From: Streptomyces sp. f51
GTDB taxonomy: Bacteria; Actinomycetota; Actinomycetes; Streptomycetales; Streptomycetaceae
NCBI RefSeq assembly: GCF_037940415.1
Contig: NZ_CP149798.1
Coordinates: 6,109,001-6,173,000, forward strand
Reading direction: 5' to 3'
Length of the DNA stretch: 64,000 bases
The translations under genes were made by a program, and so were the position numbers. The notes below the pieces were generated by a model. That model was not told where the DNA came from, made no database searches, and saw only the letters and a program-made list of their open reading frames with translations. Positions 1-9,311 of the stretch are shown here, in pieces (within the stretch, counting starts at the first letter, position 1; each line of letters begins with the position of its first letter).

Positions 1-893
1 GGCCCGGGCTGATCCTGGCCGACCCGCTGGAGTACTGCTCCCTGCTCATCGGCGCCCGGCTGGGCGTCCCGGTGGCGCACCACCGCTGGACGGTCGACGC
101 CATCTCCGGTCCCGCCCGGCGCTTCGTACGCGCCGGGTCGGCCGGTCCGCCGGACGCGGCCGGGCCCGCGGATCCGGCGCGGCTGCCGGACCCGACCGTG
201 CTGCTCGACCCGTGCCCGCCGTCGCTGCGGCTCCCGGACGGCGAGGCGGGTGTGCCGATCCGGTACGTGCCCTACAGCGGGGGCGCCGTCACCCCGGCCT
301 GGGTGCGGTCGGACCCCGGCCCCGGAGCCGGACGGCGGCGGGTCGCCGTGTCGCTCGGCAACACACCGGCCCTGCACGGCGAGGGCTTCGTCCGCGGGCT
401 GCTGCACGCCCTCGCCGCCCGGTCCGACGCCGAGATCCTGCTCACGCTGCCCGAGCCCCACCGTTCGGCCGTCGGAGCCCTGCCGGGGAACGTGAGGGTG
501 GTCGACCCGCTGCCCCTGCACCTGTTCCTCGGAACCTGCGACGCGGTCGTCCACCACGGCGGCGCCGGCACGGCGATGACCGCCACCGCGTTCGGGCTGC
601 CCCAACTGGTCCTGCCGCAGCTGGCGGACCACTTCCCGCTCGCCGACCGGCTCACCGCGACCGGGGCCGGACTGTCCTTCGACACGGCGGCGCAACAGGA
701 CGACCCCCGGCTCGTCGGCCAGGCCCTCGACGAGCTGCTGTCCGACCCGCGGCACACCGGCTCGGCCCGCCGGCTGGCCGCGGAGATGGCCGCCATGCCG
801 TCCCCGGCCGCCGTGGCCGCCGACCTGGAACGGCTCGCGGAAGCACACACGGAACCCAGAGAGGCGAGCCTGCCGTGCACATCGAGGAACTGA
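1..893 (+). CDS. Glycosyltransferase of the UDPGT-like family (5' end outside window)
   Basis: The frame is open from base 3 to a TGA at 891-893, so the start lies left of the window and about 296 residues are visible. The C-terminal half carries the nucleotide-sugar-binding signature of GT1 antibiotic glycosyltransferases: HHGGAGTAMTA followed by GLPQLVLPQLADHFPLADRL, near nt 550-655. Enzymes of this family move a deoxysugar from an NDP donor to a polyketide aglycone or to an existing sugar chain in the cytoplasm. The next gene overlaps it by 19 bp, so the two are probably translated together. A GTG at 72 would leave only the C-terminal part of the fold, so it is not the true start. Acceptor and sugar cannot be read from the sequence. 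The neighbours suggest a 2,6-dideoxy or 2,3,6-trideoxy sugar. Confidence 0.9.
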   Translation, partial: PGLILADPLEYCSLLIGARLGVPVAHHRWTVDAISGPARRFVRAGSAGPPDAAGPADPARLPDPTVLLDPCPPSLRLPDGEAGVPIRYVPYSGGAVTPAWVRSDPGPGAGRRRVAVSLGNTPALHGEGFVRGLLHALAARSDAEILLTLPEPHRSAVGALPGNVRVVDPLPLHLFLGTCDAVVHHGGAGTAMTATAFGLPQLVLPQLADHFPLADRLTATGAGLSFDTAAQQDDPRLVGQALDELLSDPRHTGSARRLAAEMAAMPSPAAVAADLERLAEAHTEPREASLPCTSRN

Positions 894-1456
894 CCCTGCC
901 CGGGACCTTCCTGATCACACCCGACCAGATCCCGGACGAGCGCGGGACGTTCTACGAGTCCCTGCGCAGCGACGCGCTGGAGAGCGCCACCGGGGTCGCC
1001 TTCAGGCCCCAGCAGATCAACTACTCCGTGTCGAGACGGCACACCCTGCGGGGCATCCACAGCGTGCTCATCCCGCCCGGCCAGGCCAAGGTCGTCACCT
1101 GCGTCCGCGGCGCGCTGCGCGACATCGTCGTGGACCTGCGGATCGGCTCCCCGACGTTCGGCGAGCACCACGTCAACGAACTGACCGCGGACTCCGGCCG
1201 GTCCGTCTACGTCCCGGAGGGCGTGGGCCACGGATTCCTCGCGCTCAGCGACGACTCCTGCATCTGCTACGTCGTCTCCACCACCTATGTGCCGGGCACC
1301 CAGATCGACGTCAACCCGCTCGACCCGGAACTCGATCTGCCCTGGAACTGCCCCGACACCCCCCTCATCTCGGACAAGGACGCGAAGGCGCCGACCGTGG
1401 CCGAGGCCGTACGGGCAGGGCTCCTGCCCCGATTCAGCAAGGCGGGGACACCGTGA
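875..1456 (+). CDS. dTDP-4-keto-6-deoxyhexose 3,5-epimerase (RmlC-like)
   Basis: This 193-residue protein has the size and cupin core of RmlC-type epimerases. RGIH (His62), the VPEGVGHGF strand, Tyr132 and Asp169 sit where the His/Asp base dyad and catalytic Tyr of the family are expected. The enzyme inverts C-5 (and C-3) of a 4-keto-6-deoxy NDP-sugar, the step that commits a deoxysugar pathway to an L-configured product. The GTG start at 875 lies inside the end of the upstream glycosyltransferase and has a GAGAGG-type ribosome site. The stop overlaps the next start as GTGA. It is the LanZ1/UrdZ1 counterpart in angucycline pathways by inference. A C5-only epimerase is possible. Confidence 0.9.
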   Translation: MHIEELTLPGTFLITPDQIPDERGTFYESLRSDALESATGVAFRPQQINYSVSRRHTLRGIHSVLIPPGQAKVVTCVRGALRDIVVDLRIGSPTFGEHHVNELTADSGRSVYVPEGVGHGFLALSDDSCICYVVSTTYVPGTQIDVNPLDPELDLPWNCPDTPLISDKDAKAPTVAEAVRAGLLPRFSKAGTP

Positions 1457-2586
1457 GAATGCTCTTCGTGGCGGCGGGCAGCCCGGCCACGGTCTTCGCC
1501 CTGGCCCCGCTGGCCACCGCCGCCCGTAACGCGGGCCACCAGGTGGTCATGGCCGCGAACGACGACATGGTGCCGGTCATCACCTCCTCGGGACTGCCGG
1601 GCATCGCGACGACCGACCTGCCCATCCGGCACTTCATCACCCTGGACCGCGCGGGCGACCCCGAGACGATCCCCTCGGACCCGGTCGAGCAGGCCCTGTT
1701 CACCGGGCGCTGGTTCGCGCGGATGGCCGCGTCGAGTCTTCCGCGCATGCTGGAGTTCTGCCGTGACTGGCGGCCCGACCTGATCGTCGGCGGCACGATG
1801 AGCTACGTCGCCCCGCTGCTCGCCCTGCACCTGGGCGTACCGCATGTGCGCCAGACCTGGGACGCCATCGAGGCCGACGGCATCCATCCCGGAGCGGACA
1901 CCGAACTCGCTCCCGAACTGGCGGAGTTCGGCCTCGACCGGCTGCCCGACCCCGATGTGTTCGTGGACATCTGCCCGCCGAGTCTGCGGCCGCCGGGAGC
2001 CGCCCCCGCCCGGCCGATGCGCTACGTCCCGGCGAACGGCCAGCGGCGGCTCGAACCCTGGATGTACCGCCGTGGCGAGCGCCGCCGCGTCCTGGTGACC
2101 TCCGGCAGCCGGGTCGCCAAGGAGAGCTACGACAAGAACTTCGACTTCCTGCGCGGCCTCGCCAAGGAGGTCGCCGCCTGGGACGTCGAGCTGATCGTCG
2201 CCGCGCCCGAGGCGGTCGCCGAGGCCCTGCGCGAGGAACTGCCGGACGTCCGGGCCGGCTGGACCCCGCTCGACGTGGTCGCGCCGACCTGCGACCTGCT
2301 CGTGCATCACGGCGGCGGCGTCAGCACACTGACCGGACTGAACGCCGGCGTGCCCCAACTGCTCGTCCCCAAGGGGGCCGTGCTGGAGAAGCCCGCCCTT
2401 CGCGTCGCCGACCTCGGGGCCGCGCTCACGCTGCTGCCCGGCGAGGACTCGGCCGAGGCGATCGCGCACTGCTGCCAGGAACTGCTGACCGACGACGCAT
2501 ACGGCGAACGGGCCCGCGGACTCTCCCGGGAGATCGCCGCCATGCCCTCGCCCGCGAGCGTGCTCGAAGCGCTCGAACAGGCATGA
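1453..2586 (+). CDS. Glycosyltransferase of the UDPGT-like family
   Basis: This complete 377-residue GT-B glycosyltransferase starts at a GTG that overlaps the epimerase stop (GTGA). The N-terminal acceptor domain begins MRMLFVAAGSPATVFALAPL. The C-terminal donor domain has VHHGGGVSTLTGLNAGVPQL near residues 280-300, the family NDP-sugar signature with Gly-Gly-Gly in place of the commoner Gly-Gly-Ala. Related proteins attach olivose or rhodinose to angucyclines. The companion glycosyltransferase at the left edge is clearly related, so the product probably carries at least two sugars or a disaccharide. Which enzyme acts first cannot be told from sequence. Confidence 0.9.
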   Translation: MRMLFVAAGSPATVFALAPLATAARNAGHQVVMAANDDMVPVITSSGLPGIATTDLPIRHFITLDRAGDPETIPSDPVEQALFTGRWFARMAASSLPRMLEFCRDWRPDLIVGGTMSYVAPLLALHLGVPHVRQTWDAIEADGIHPGADTELAPELAEFGLDRLPDPDVFVDICPPSLRPPGAAPARPMRYVPANGQRRLEPWMYRRGERRRVLVTSGSRVAKESYDKNFDFLRGLAKEVAAWDVELIVAAPEAVAEALREELPDVRAGWTPLDVVAPTCDLLVHHGGGVSTLTGLNAGVPQLLVPKGAVLEKPALRVADLGAALTLLPGEDSAEAIAHCCQELLTDDAYGERARGLSREIAAMPSPASVLEALEQA

Positions 2587-2611
2587 ATACACGAACCGAG
2601 AGGACCTCTCG

Positions 2612-3679
2612 ATGAAGGCTCTGGTGCTCGCCGGCGGATCTGGAACCCGCCTGCGGCCTTTCAGCTATTCGATGCCCAAACAACTCATCCCCATCGCCAA
2701 CACCCCCGTACTGGTGCATGTGCTCCAAGCGGTACGGGAGTTGGGGGTGACGGAGGTCGGCGTCATCGTCGGCGACCGCGGCCCCGAGATCGAGGCCGTG
2801 CTCGGCGACGGCGCCCCGTTCGGCCTGCGGATCGTCTACATCCCCCAGGACGCGCCGCGCGGACTGGCCCACACCGTGTCCATCGCCCGCGGCTTCCTCG
2901 GCGACGACGACTTCGTGATGTACCTCGGCGACAACATGCTGCCCGACGGCGTCGTGGAGATCGCCGAGGACTTCAACCGGCAGCGGCCGGCCGCCCAGGT
3001 CGTCGTGCACAAGGTCTCCGACCCGCGCTCCTTCGGCGTCGCCGAACTCGGCCCCGACGGCGAGGTGCTGCGCCTGGTGGAGAAGCCGCAGCAGCCGCGC
3101 AGCGACATGGCCCTGATCGGCGTGTACTTCTTCACCGCCGCCATCCACGAGGCGGTCGCCGCGATCGAGCCCAGCGCCCGGGGCGAACTGGAGATCACCG
3201 ACGCGATCCAGTGGCTGGTCACCTCCGGCGCCGACGTGCGCGCCAGGGTCTACGACGGCTACTGGAAGGACACCGGGAGGGTCGAGGACGTCCTGGAGTG
3301 CAACAGCCACCTCCTGGACGGCCTGACCCGGCGCGTCGACGGACACGTCGACGCCGAGAGCGTGCTCGTCGGCCGGGTCGTGGTCGAGGCCGGGGCCAGC
3401 GTCGAACGGTCCCGGATCGAGGGGCCGGCGATCATCGGCGCCGGCACGGTCCTGCGGGACAGCCACGTGGGCCCCCACACCTCCATCGGACGCCACTGCA
3501 CGGTGACCGACAGCCGGCTGGAGGGCTCCATCGCCCTGGACGAGGCGTCGGTCACCGGCGTGCACGGACTGCACAACTCGCTGATCGGGCGCGCCGCGTC
3601 CGTCGGCACCACCGGCCCGGGCGCGGGCCGGCACCGTCTGGTCGTCGGAGACCACACCCGAGTGGAGGTCGCGGCATGA
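2612..3679 (+). CDS. rfbA: Glucose-1-phosphate thymidylyltransferase (long form)
   Basis: The enzyme makes dTDP-glucose from glucose-1-phosphate and dTTP, the entry point of the deoxysugar pathway. The N-terminus has the signature AGGSGTRLRPFSYSMPKQL, residues 7-25. At 355 residues it is the long form, with a left-handed beta-helix tail after about residue 240 that contains hexapeptide-like repeats. The long form is usual in actinomycete antibiotic clusters, while the short RmlA form of about 290 residues serves cell-wall rhamnose. ATG 2612 follows GAGAGGA with good spacing, and the stop overlaps the next gene as ATGA. Confidence 0.95.
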   Translation: MKALVLAGGSGTRLRPFSYSMPKQLIPIANTPVLVHVLQAVRELGVTEVGVIVGDRGPEIEAVLGDGAPFGLRIVYIPQDAPRGLAHTVSIARGFLGDDDFVMYLGDNMLPDGVVEIAEDFNRQRPAAQVVVHKVSDPRSFGVAELGPDGEVLRLVEKPQQPRSDMALIGVYFFTAAIHEAVAAIEPSARGELEITDAIQWLVTSGADVRARVYDGYWKDTGRVEDVLECNSHLLDGLTRRVDGHVDAESVLVGRVVVEAGASVERSRIEGPAIIGAGTVLRDSHVGPHTSIGRHCTVTDSRLEGSIALDEASVTGVHGLHNSLIGRAASVGTTGPGAGRHRLVVGDHTRVEVAA

Positions 3680-4659
3680 GGATCCTCGTCACCGGAGCGG
3701 CCGGATTCATCGGCTCGCACTTCGTGCGCGGCCTGCTGGCCGACCGGTACTCCGGCTGGGAGGGCGCCCAGATCACCGCCCTGGACAAACTGACCTACGC
3801 CGGCAACCGGGAGAACCTGCCCGCCGCGCACGAACGGCTCGTGTTCGTCCGCGGCGACGTGTGCGACCGCGCCCTGCTGCGCGAACTGGTGCCCGGCCAC
3901 GACGCCGTCGTCCACTTCGCGGCCGAGTCGCACGTCGACCGCTCCCTGGAGGGCGCCGGCGAGTTCTTCCGTACGAACGTCCTGGGCACCCAGACCCTGC
4001 TGGACGCCGTGCTGGAGAGCGGGATCGAGCGGGTCGTGCACGTCTCCACCGACGAGGTGTACGGCTCGATCGACGAGGGCTCCTGGACGGAGGAGTGGCC
4101 GCTCGCGCCCAACTCCCCGTACGCCGCCTCGAAGGCCGGCTCGGACCTGGTCGCGCGTGCCTACTGGCGCACCCACGGCCTCGACCTCTCGATCACCCGC
4201 TGCTCCAACAACTACGGGCCCTACCAGCACCCCGAGAAGGTCATCCCGCTGTTCGTGACCAACCTGCTGGAGGGCCGCCAGGTCCCGCTGTACGGCGACG
4301 GCCGCAACGTCCGCGAGTGGCTGCACGTGGACGACCACTGCCGTGGCATCCATCTCGTGCTCAACGGGGGACGGGCGGGCGAGATCTACAACATCGGCGG
4401 CGGCAACGAGTACAGCAACCTCGCCCTGACCGAACGGCTGCTGGAACTCACCGGCGCGGGCGAGGAGATGATCCGCCGCGTCGCGGACCGCAAGGCGCAC
4501 GACCTGCGCTACTCGATCGACGAGTCGAAGATCCGCGAGGAGCTCGGTTACGCCCCGCTGACCGGCTTCGAGAAGGGCCTGGCCGACACGGTCGCCTGGT
4601 ACCGGGACAACCCCGACTGGTGGAAGGCCGTCAAGCACGGACCGAGCCGTGCGGCCTGA
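3676..4659 (+). CDS. rfbB: dTDP-glucose 4,6-dehydratase
   Basis: This 327-residue extended short-chain dehydrogenase/reductase converts dTDP-glucose to dTDP-4-keto-6-deoxyglucose, the branch point for all 6-deoxy sugars of the cluster. Visible landmarks are the NAD-binding TGAAGFIGSH at residues 6-15, the STDEVYG catalytic Thr-Asp-Glu set, the YAASKAG Tyr-x3-Lys pair, and SNNYGPYQHPEKVIP, diagnostic of RmlB. It is translationally coupled to rfbA by ATGA, and its last 11 bp overlap the next gene. No key residue is missing. Confidence 0.95.
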   Translation: MRILVTGAAGFIGSHFVRGLLADRYSGWEGAQITALDKLTYAGNRENLPAAHERLVFVRGDVCDRALLRELVPGHDAVVHFAAESHVDRSLEGAGEFFRTNVLGTQTLLDAVLESGIERVVHVSTDEVYGSIDEGSWTEEWPLAPNSPYAASKAGSDLVARAYWRTHGLDLSITRCSNNYGPYQHPEKVIPLFVTNLLEGRQVPLYGDGRNVREWLHVDDHCRGIHLVLNGGRAGEIYNIGGGNEYSNLALTERLLELTGAGEEMIRRVADRKAHDLRYSIDESKIREELGYAPLTGFEKGLADTVAWYRDNPDWWKAVKHGPSRAA

Positions 4660-5701
4660 GCACCGCCCGGTGACGGGCCTCTCGGTCGTGGTCCTCGGCG
4701 GCACCGGCTTCCTGGGCCGCCGCATCGGCGCGGCGTGCGCGGCGCACGGCGCCCGGGTGCACCTGGTCTCGCGCGCCGCGCCCGCCTCCGCCGCCGCGCC
4801 GGGCGTGTCGGCCGTCGGCCTGGACCTGGTGACGGCCTCGCCCCGGGAGATCGCCGAGCTGTTCGCGGCGGCCCGGCCCGACGTCGTGGTCAACGCGGCC
4901 GGGCGGGCCTGGCAGGCCGACGAGGCGCAGATGGCCGCGGGCAACGCCGAACTGGTCGAGCGGGTCCTCACGGCGCTCGCCGGGCTGCCGGGGCCGCAGG
5001 TACGGCTCGTCCAGCTCGGCACCGTCCACGAGTACGGCGCCGGGGCCCCGGACGCCGCCACCGCCGAGGACCACGAGCCCGCGCCGGTCACTCCGTACGG
5101 ACGCACCAAGCTCCTGGGCACGCGGGCCGTACTGCGCGCCACGGGCGAGCGGGAGGTGGAAGGCGTGGTGCTCCGGCTCGCCAACGTGATCGGCGCCGGG
5201 GTCCCCCGGGGCAGCCTCTTCGGCCGGGTCGCGGCGCACCTCAGCGAGGCGGCCCGCGCCGACGCGCGCGGCGAGAAGGCCGCCGAACTGCGCCTTCCGG
5301 CGCTGCGCGCGGCCCGCGACCTCGTGGACGCCGACGACGTCACAGCGGCCGTGCTGGCCGCGGCCACCGTGCCGGCGGCGGACGTCGCAGGACAAGTGAT
5401 CAACGTGGGCCGCGGCACCGCGGTCCCGATGCGCGCCCTGGTCGACCGGATGGTCGAACTCAGCGGTCTGGAGCTGCCGGTGGCCGAGGAGGCCGAGCGG
5501 TCCGGCTCCCGCACCGACGTCCCGCGGCAGTGCCTGGACATCTCCCGCGCACGGCGCCTGCTCGGCTGGACCCCGCTGCGCGGCCTCGACGACTCCCTGC
5601 GCGACCTGCTCGCCTCCGTACTGCCGCCGGAGCATCCCCGGCCCGCCACACCACTCGGGATCACGGCCGACGCACCGGCCGAAGAAGGGAAACGACCATG
5701 A
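4649..5701 (+). CDS. NDP-hexose 4-ketoreductase / NAD-dependent epimerase-dehydratase family
   Basis: A Rossmann-fold sugar reductase of 350 residues with LGGTGFLGRR near residue 16 and a YGRTK catalytic Tyr-x3-Lys. Such proteins reduce the C-4 keto group at the end of deoxysugar pathways and fix the C-4 configuration. In the landomycin and urdamycin families the reductase for D-olivose (LanR/UrdR) is distinct from the one for L-rhodinose (LanZ3/UrdZ3). This longer protein resembles the LanR type by inference, and a second candidate lies at 7057-7803. GTG 4649 overlaps rfbB by 11 bp. An in-frame GTG at 4670 is an alternative start that still keeps the dinucleotide motif. The stop overlaps the next start as ATGA. 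Confidence 0.8.
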   Translation: MRPEHRPVTGLSVVVLGGTGFLGRRIGAACAAHGARVHLVSRAAPASAAAPGVSAVGLDLVTASPREIAELFAAARPDVVVNAAGRAWQADEAQMAAGNAELVERVLTALAGLPGPQVRLVQLGTVHEYGAGAPDAATAEDHEPAPVTPYGRTKLLGTRAVLRATGEREVEGVVLRLANVIGAGVPRGSLFGRVAAHLSEAARADARGEKAAELRLPALRAARDLVDADDVTAAVLAAATVPAADVAGQVINVGRGTAVPMRALVDRMVELSGLELPVAEEAERSGSRTDVPRQCLDISRARRLLGWTPLRGLDDSLRDLLASVLPPEHPRPATPLGITADAPAEEGKRP

Positions 5702-7002
5702 GCGACCGCAAGGACCTGATCCTCGAAGGGGTCCGCGACTACCACCGGGAGGCCTCCCCGAACCGGGAGTTCGTCCCCGGCACCACCGAGATCTGGCCGT
5801 CCGGCGCGGTCCTGGACGAGAACGACCGGGCGGCCCTGGTCGAGGCGGCGCTGGACATGCGCATCGCCGCCGGAACCAGCTCCCGCAAGTTCGAGTCCGC
5901 CTTCGCCCGCCGTCTCAAGCGCCGCAAGGCCCACCTCACGAACTCCGGCTCGTCGGCCAACCTCCTTGCGGTGTCGGCCCTGACCTCCCACACGCTGGAG
6001 GACCGGCGGCTGAAGCCGGGCGACGAGGTCATCACCGTCGCGGCGGGCTTCCCGACCACGGTCAACCCGATCCTCCAGAACGGGCTCGTCCCGGTGTTCG
6101 TGGACGTGGACCTCACCACCTGCAACGCCACCGCCGACCGGGTGGCCGCGGCGATCGGCCCGAAGACACGGGCCATCATCATCGCCCACGCCCTCGGCAA
6201 CCCGTTCCCCGTCACCGAGATCGCCCAACTCGCCGAACAGCACGACCTGTTCCTCATCGAGGACAACTGCGACGCGGTCGGCTCGCTGTACGACGGGAAG
6301 CTGACCGGCACCTTCGGCGACATGACGACCGTCAGCTTCTACCCGGCGCACCACCTCACCATGGGCGAGGGCGGCTGCGTCCTGACCGGCAACCTCGCCC
6401 TGGCCCGGATCGTGGAGTCGCTGCGGGACTGGGGCCGGGACTGCTGGTGCGAGCCGGGCGAGAACGACCGGTGCCTGAAGCGGTTCAAGTACCAGCTGGG
6501 CACCCTGCCGGCCGGGTACGACCACAAGTACATCTTCTCGCACGTCGGTTACAACCTGAAGGCCACCGACATCCAGGCCGCGCTCGGGCTCACCCAACTG
6601 GCCAAGCTGGACTCCTTCATCGAGGCGAGGCGGCGCAACTGGCGGCGGCTGCGCGAGGGGCTGGACGGGGTTCCGGGACTGCTGCTGCCCGAGCCCACCC
6701 CGCGCTCCGAGCCCAGCTGGTTCGGCTTCGTGATCACCGTGGACCCCGAGGCGCCGTTCAGCCGTGCCGAGCTGGTGGACTTCCTGGAGGACCGCAAGAT
6801 CGGCACCCGTCGGCTGTTCGCGGGCAACCTGACCCGCCACCCCGCCTACACCGACCAGCCGCACCGGGTCGTGGGCGAGCTGACCAACAGCGACCTCATC
6901 ACCGAGCACACCTTCTGGATCGGGGTCTACCCGGCGCTCACCGACGAGATGCTGGACTACGTCACCGCCTCGATCAAGGAGTTCGTGGCCGCGCGCGGCT
7001 GA
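5698..7002 (+). CDS. rfbH: NDP-4-keto-6-deoxyhexose 3-dehydratase (C-3 deoxygenation, AscC/RfbH-like)
   Basis: A 434-residue PMP-dependent, aminotransferase-fold enzyme. The aminotransferase Schiff-base Lys is replaced by His in SFYPAHHLTMGEGG (His218-His219), the hallmark of the E1 3-dehydratase of ascarylose synthesis. Four cysteines at residues 191, 249, 251 and 259 fit C-x57-C-x1-C-x7-C exactly, the [2Fe-2S] signature of that enzyme. It removes the 3-hydroxyl together with a reductase partner (E3/AscD-like). No such reductase is encoded here, so electrons probably come from a housekeeping ferredoxin reductase or a gene to the left. Homologues LanQ and UrdQ serve L-rhodinose synthesis, so this gene is the best evidence that a 2,3,6-trideoxysugar is made. 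Confidence 0.93.
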   Translation: MSDRKDLILEGVRDYHREASPNREFVPGTTEIWPSGAVLDENDRAALVEAALDMRIAAGTSSRKFESAFARRLKRRKAHLTNSGSSANLLAVSALTSHTLEDRRLKPGDEVITVAAGFPTTVNPILQNGLVPVFVDVDLTTCNATADRVAAAIGPKTRAIIIAHALGNPFPVTEIAQLAEQHDLFLIEDNCDAVGSLYDGKLTGTFGDMTTVSFYPAHHLTMGEGGCVLTGNLALARIVESLRDWGRDCWCEPGENDRCLKRFKYQLGTLPAGYDHKYIFSHVGYNLKATDIQAALGLTQLAKLDSFIEARRRNWRRLREGLDGVPGLLLPEPTPRSEPSWFGFVITVDPEAPFSRAELVDFLEDRKIGTRRLFAGNLTRHPAYTDQPHRVVGELTNSDLITEHTFWIGVYPALTDEMLDYVTASIKEFVAARG

Positions 7003-7056
7003 GCCGGCCGGCCCTCCCACCCCCGGAGAAACTCCTAGAGATCGGGACGACGACGT

Positions 7057-7803
7057 ATGGACATTGTGGGAAACGGCTTCCTGGCGCGGAACCTGCGTCC
7101 GCTGGCCGCCCGGCATCCGGACACCGTGGCCCTCGCGGCGGGGGTGTCCTGGGCGAGCGGCACCTCGGACGCCGACTTCGCCCGCGAGGCCGCGCTGCTG
7201 CGCGAGGTCGCGAAGCGCTGCGCGGCCGAGGGACGCCGGGTGCTCTTCTTCTCCACCGCGGCGACCGGGATGTACGGACTCGCCGACGGCCCCGGCAGGG
7301 AGGACGTCCCGGTGACGCCCTGCACCCCCTACGGCGAGCACAAACTCGCCCTGGAGGAACTCCTGCGCGACACCGGCGCCGATCACCTCGTTCTCCGGCT
7401 GGGGCATCTGGTCGGCCCCGGCCAGCCCGAACACCAGCTGCTGCCCACCCTGGTACGGCAGTTGCGGGAGGGAGTGGTCCGCGTGCACCGCGGGGCGGCC
7501 CGCGACCTCATCGACGTCGGCGACGTCGTCACCGTCGTCGACCACCTGCTCGCCGCGGACCTGCGGGCCGAGACGGTCAACGTGGCGTCGGGTTTCGCGG
7601 CCCCGGTGGAGGAGATCGTCGACCTGCTCGCGAAGGACCTCGGTCTGCGGGCGCGCCGGGAGTACCTCGACACGGGCGGCCGCCAGCACGTGATCTCCAC
7701 CGAGAAGCTGCGGGCCCTGGTTCCGCGGGTCGCGGAGATGGGCTTCGGCCCCGACTACCACCGGCGGATCCTCGGCGACTTCACGGCGTCCGTGTACGTC
7801 TGA
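7057..7803 (+). CDS. NAD-dependent epimerase/dehydratase-family 4-ketoreductase (LanZ3/UrdZ3-like)
   Basis: A short 248-residue member of the extended SDR family. The N-terminal dinucleotide loop is trimmed to GNGFLARNL, and a Tyr-x3-Lys is present in PYGEHK near residue 90. Small reductases like this reduce the C-4 keto group of the 3,5-epimerised sugar in rhodinose pathways. With the longer reductase upstream, the cluster has two candidate 4-ketoreductases, which suggests one D- and one L-sugar or two C-4 epimers. The ATG follows the 3-dehydratase by 54 bp. The assignment is by context and size. The atypical glycine motif leaves its cofactor uncertain. Confidence 0.75.
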   Translation: MDIVGNGFLARNLRPLAARHPDTVALAAGVSWASGTSDADFAREAALLREVAKRCAAEGRRVLFFSTAATGMYGLADGPGREDVPVTPCTPYGEHKLALEELLRDTGADHLVLRLGHLVGPGQPEHQLLPTLVRQLREGVVRVHRGAARDLIDVGDVVTVVDHLLAADLRAETVNVASGFAAPVEEIVDLLAKDLGLRARREYLDTGGRQHVISTEKLRALVPRVAEMGFGPDYHRRILGDFTASVYV

Positions 7804-7910
7804 CGACGCAGAGACATCGCCCGGGACCGCCCACCGGGGGCCGACGCCGAGTGAGCCGACATCACCCATCCGGGCCCACCCGGCCCATCGAACACGGAGA
7901 GAGTCCTCTG

Positions 7911-9311
7911 ATGCTGCCTCTCGTCCCTCAACCGCGCGAAGACGCGAAGCTGTCGGCGGACCGGCTCGCCCTGTCGGCCGCCACCACCGGTGGCGCGCAC
8001 CTGGCGACCGCCGGATTCGCCGACTGGCTCGCCGAGCGGGGCCGCGCCAACGCCTTCCGCGTGGACCGCATCCCCTTCGCCCGTCTGGACGGCTGGTCGT
8101 TCCACGACACCACCGGCAACCTCCGCCACCGCAGCGGCCGGTTCTTCACCGTCGAGGGCCTGCACGTCACCGAGCGGGGCGACCCGTACGGCGACGGGCC
8201 GTACGCCGAATGGCACCAGCCCATCATCAAGCAGCCCGAGGTCGGCATCCTGGGGATCCTGGGCAAGGAGATCGACGGTGTCCTGCACTTCCTGATGCAG
8301 GCCAAGATGGAGCCCGGCAACCCGAACCTGCTCCAGCTGTCGCCGACCGTGCAGGCCACCCGCAGCAACTACACCAAGGTCCACCAGGGCGCGGACGTGA
8401 AGTATCTGGAGCACTTCGTCGGCCCGGGCCGCGGCCGGATCGTCGCCGACGTCCTCCAGTCCGAACACGGCTCCTGGTTCTTCCGCAAGTCGAACCGCAA
8501 CATGATCGTGCTGACGGACGACGACGTACCGCTCCTCGACGACTTCTGCTGGCTCACCCTCGGGCAGATTGCTGAGCTCCTGCACCAGGACAACGTCATC
8601 AACATGGACTCCCGTACGGTCCTGTCCTGCCTGCCCGTTCCGGAGACGACGGCCGACGCGCTGCTGTCCGACGCCCAGTTGCTGTCCTGGATCACCGGCG
8701 AGCGCTCCCGGCACGACGTGCACGCCGAACGCGTCCCGCTGGCCGGGCTGCCCGGCTGGCGGCGCGACGAGATGACCGTCGAGCACGAGGAGGGCCGCTA
8801 CTTCAAGGTGGTCGCGGTCGCCGTGGAGGCCGGCAACCGCGAGGTCACCGGCTGGACCCAGCCGCTGTTCGAGCCGGTGGGTCTCGGCGTCACCGCCTTC
8901 CTCACCCGCACGTTCGAGGGCATTCCCCACGTCCTGGTGCACGCCCGGGTCGAGGGCGGGTTCCTGGACACGGTCGAGCTGGGCCCGACGGTGCAGTACA
9001 CCCCCGGCAACTACGCCCACCTGCGCGGGACATCGCGCCCGGCGTTCCTCGACACGGTGCTCGACGCCCCGGCGGACCGCGTCCGGTACGAGGCCGTGCA
9101 CTCGGAGGAGGGCGGCCGCTTCCTCAACGCCGAGAGCCGGTATCTCCTCGTCGACGCCGACGGTCTTGACGTGCCCTCCGACCCTCCCGCCGGCTACGCC
9201 TGGGTCACACCGGACCAGCTCACCTGGCTGGTGCGCCACGGCCACTACCTCAACGTCCAGGCCCGCACGCTCCTGGCCTGCCTCAACGCCTCCGCGGCGC
9301 GGGCCCGATGA
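7911..9311 (+). CDS. NDP-hexose 2,3-dehydratase
   Basis: A 466-residue protein with two tandem copies of the family domain. The halves match each other: the first has GRFFTVEGLHV, WHQPIIKQPEVG and LQLSPTVQATRSNY, and the second has GRYFKVVAVAV, WTQPLFEPVGLG and ELGPTVQYTPGNY. Enzymes of this type (LanS, UrdS, EvaA) eliminate water from dTDP-4-keto-6-deoxyglucose to begin C-2 deoxygenation, and the unstable product goes to the 3-ketoreductase encoded next. The start is ATG 7911 behind GGAGAGAG. The stop overlaps the reductase gene (ATGA at 9308), which fits the need for tight coupling of the two steps. Confidence 0.93.
   Translation: MLPLVPQPREDAKLSADRLALSAATTGGAHLATAGFADWLAERGRANAFRVDRIPFARLDGWSFHDTTGNLRHRSGRFFTVEGLHVTERGDPYGDGPYAEWHQPIIKQPEVGILGILGKEIDGVLHFLMQAKMEPGNPNLLQLSPTVQATRSNYTKVHQGADVKYLEHFVGPGRGRIVADVLQSEHGSWFFRKSNRNMIVLTDDDVPLLDDFCWLTLGQIAELLHQDNVINMDSRTVLSCLPVPETTADALLSDAQLLSWITGERSRHDVHAERVPLAGLPGWRRDEMTVEHEEGRYFKVVAVAVEAGNREVTGWTQPLFEPVGLGVTAFLTRTFEGIPHVLVHARVEGGFLDTVELGPTVQYTPGNYAHLRGTSRPAFLDTVLDAPADRVRYEAVHSEEGGRFLNAESRYLLVDADGLDVPSDPPAGYAWVTPDQLTWLVRHGHYLNVQARTLLACLNASAARAR

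Noticed and set aside
3259..7869. A 1536-residue minus-strand open frame across the sugar genes
   Set aside because: It mirrors the third-codon GC bias of clearly real plus-strand genes and shows no domain.
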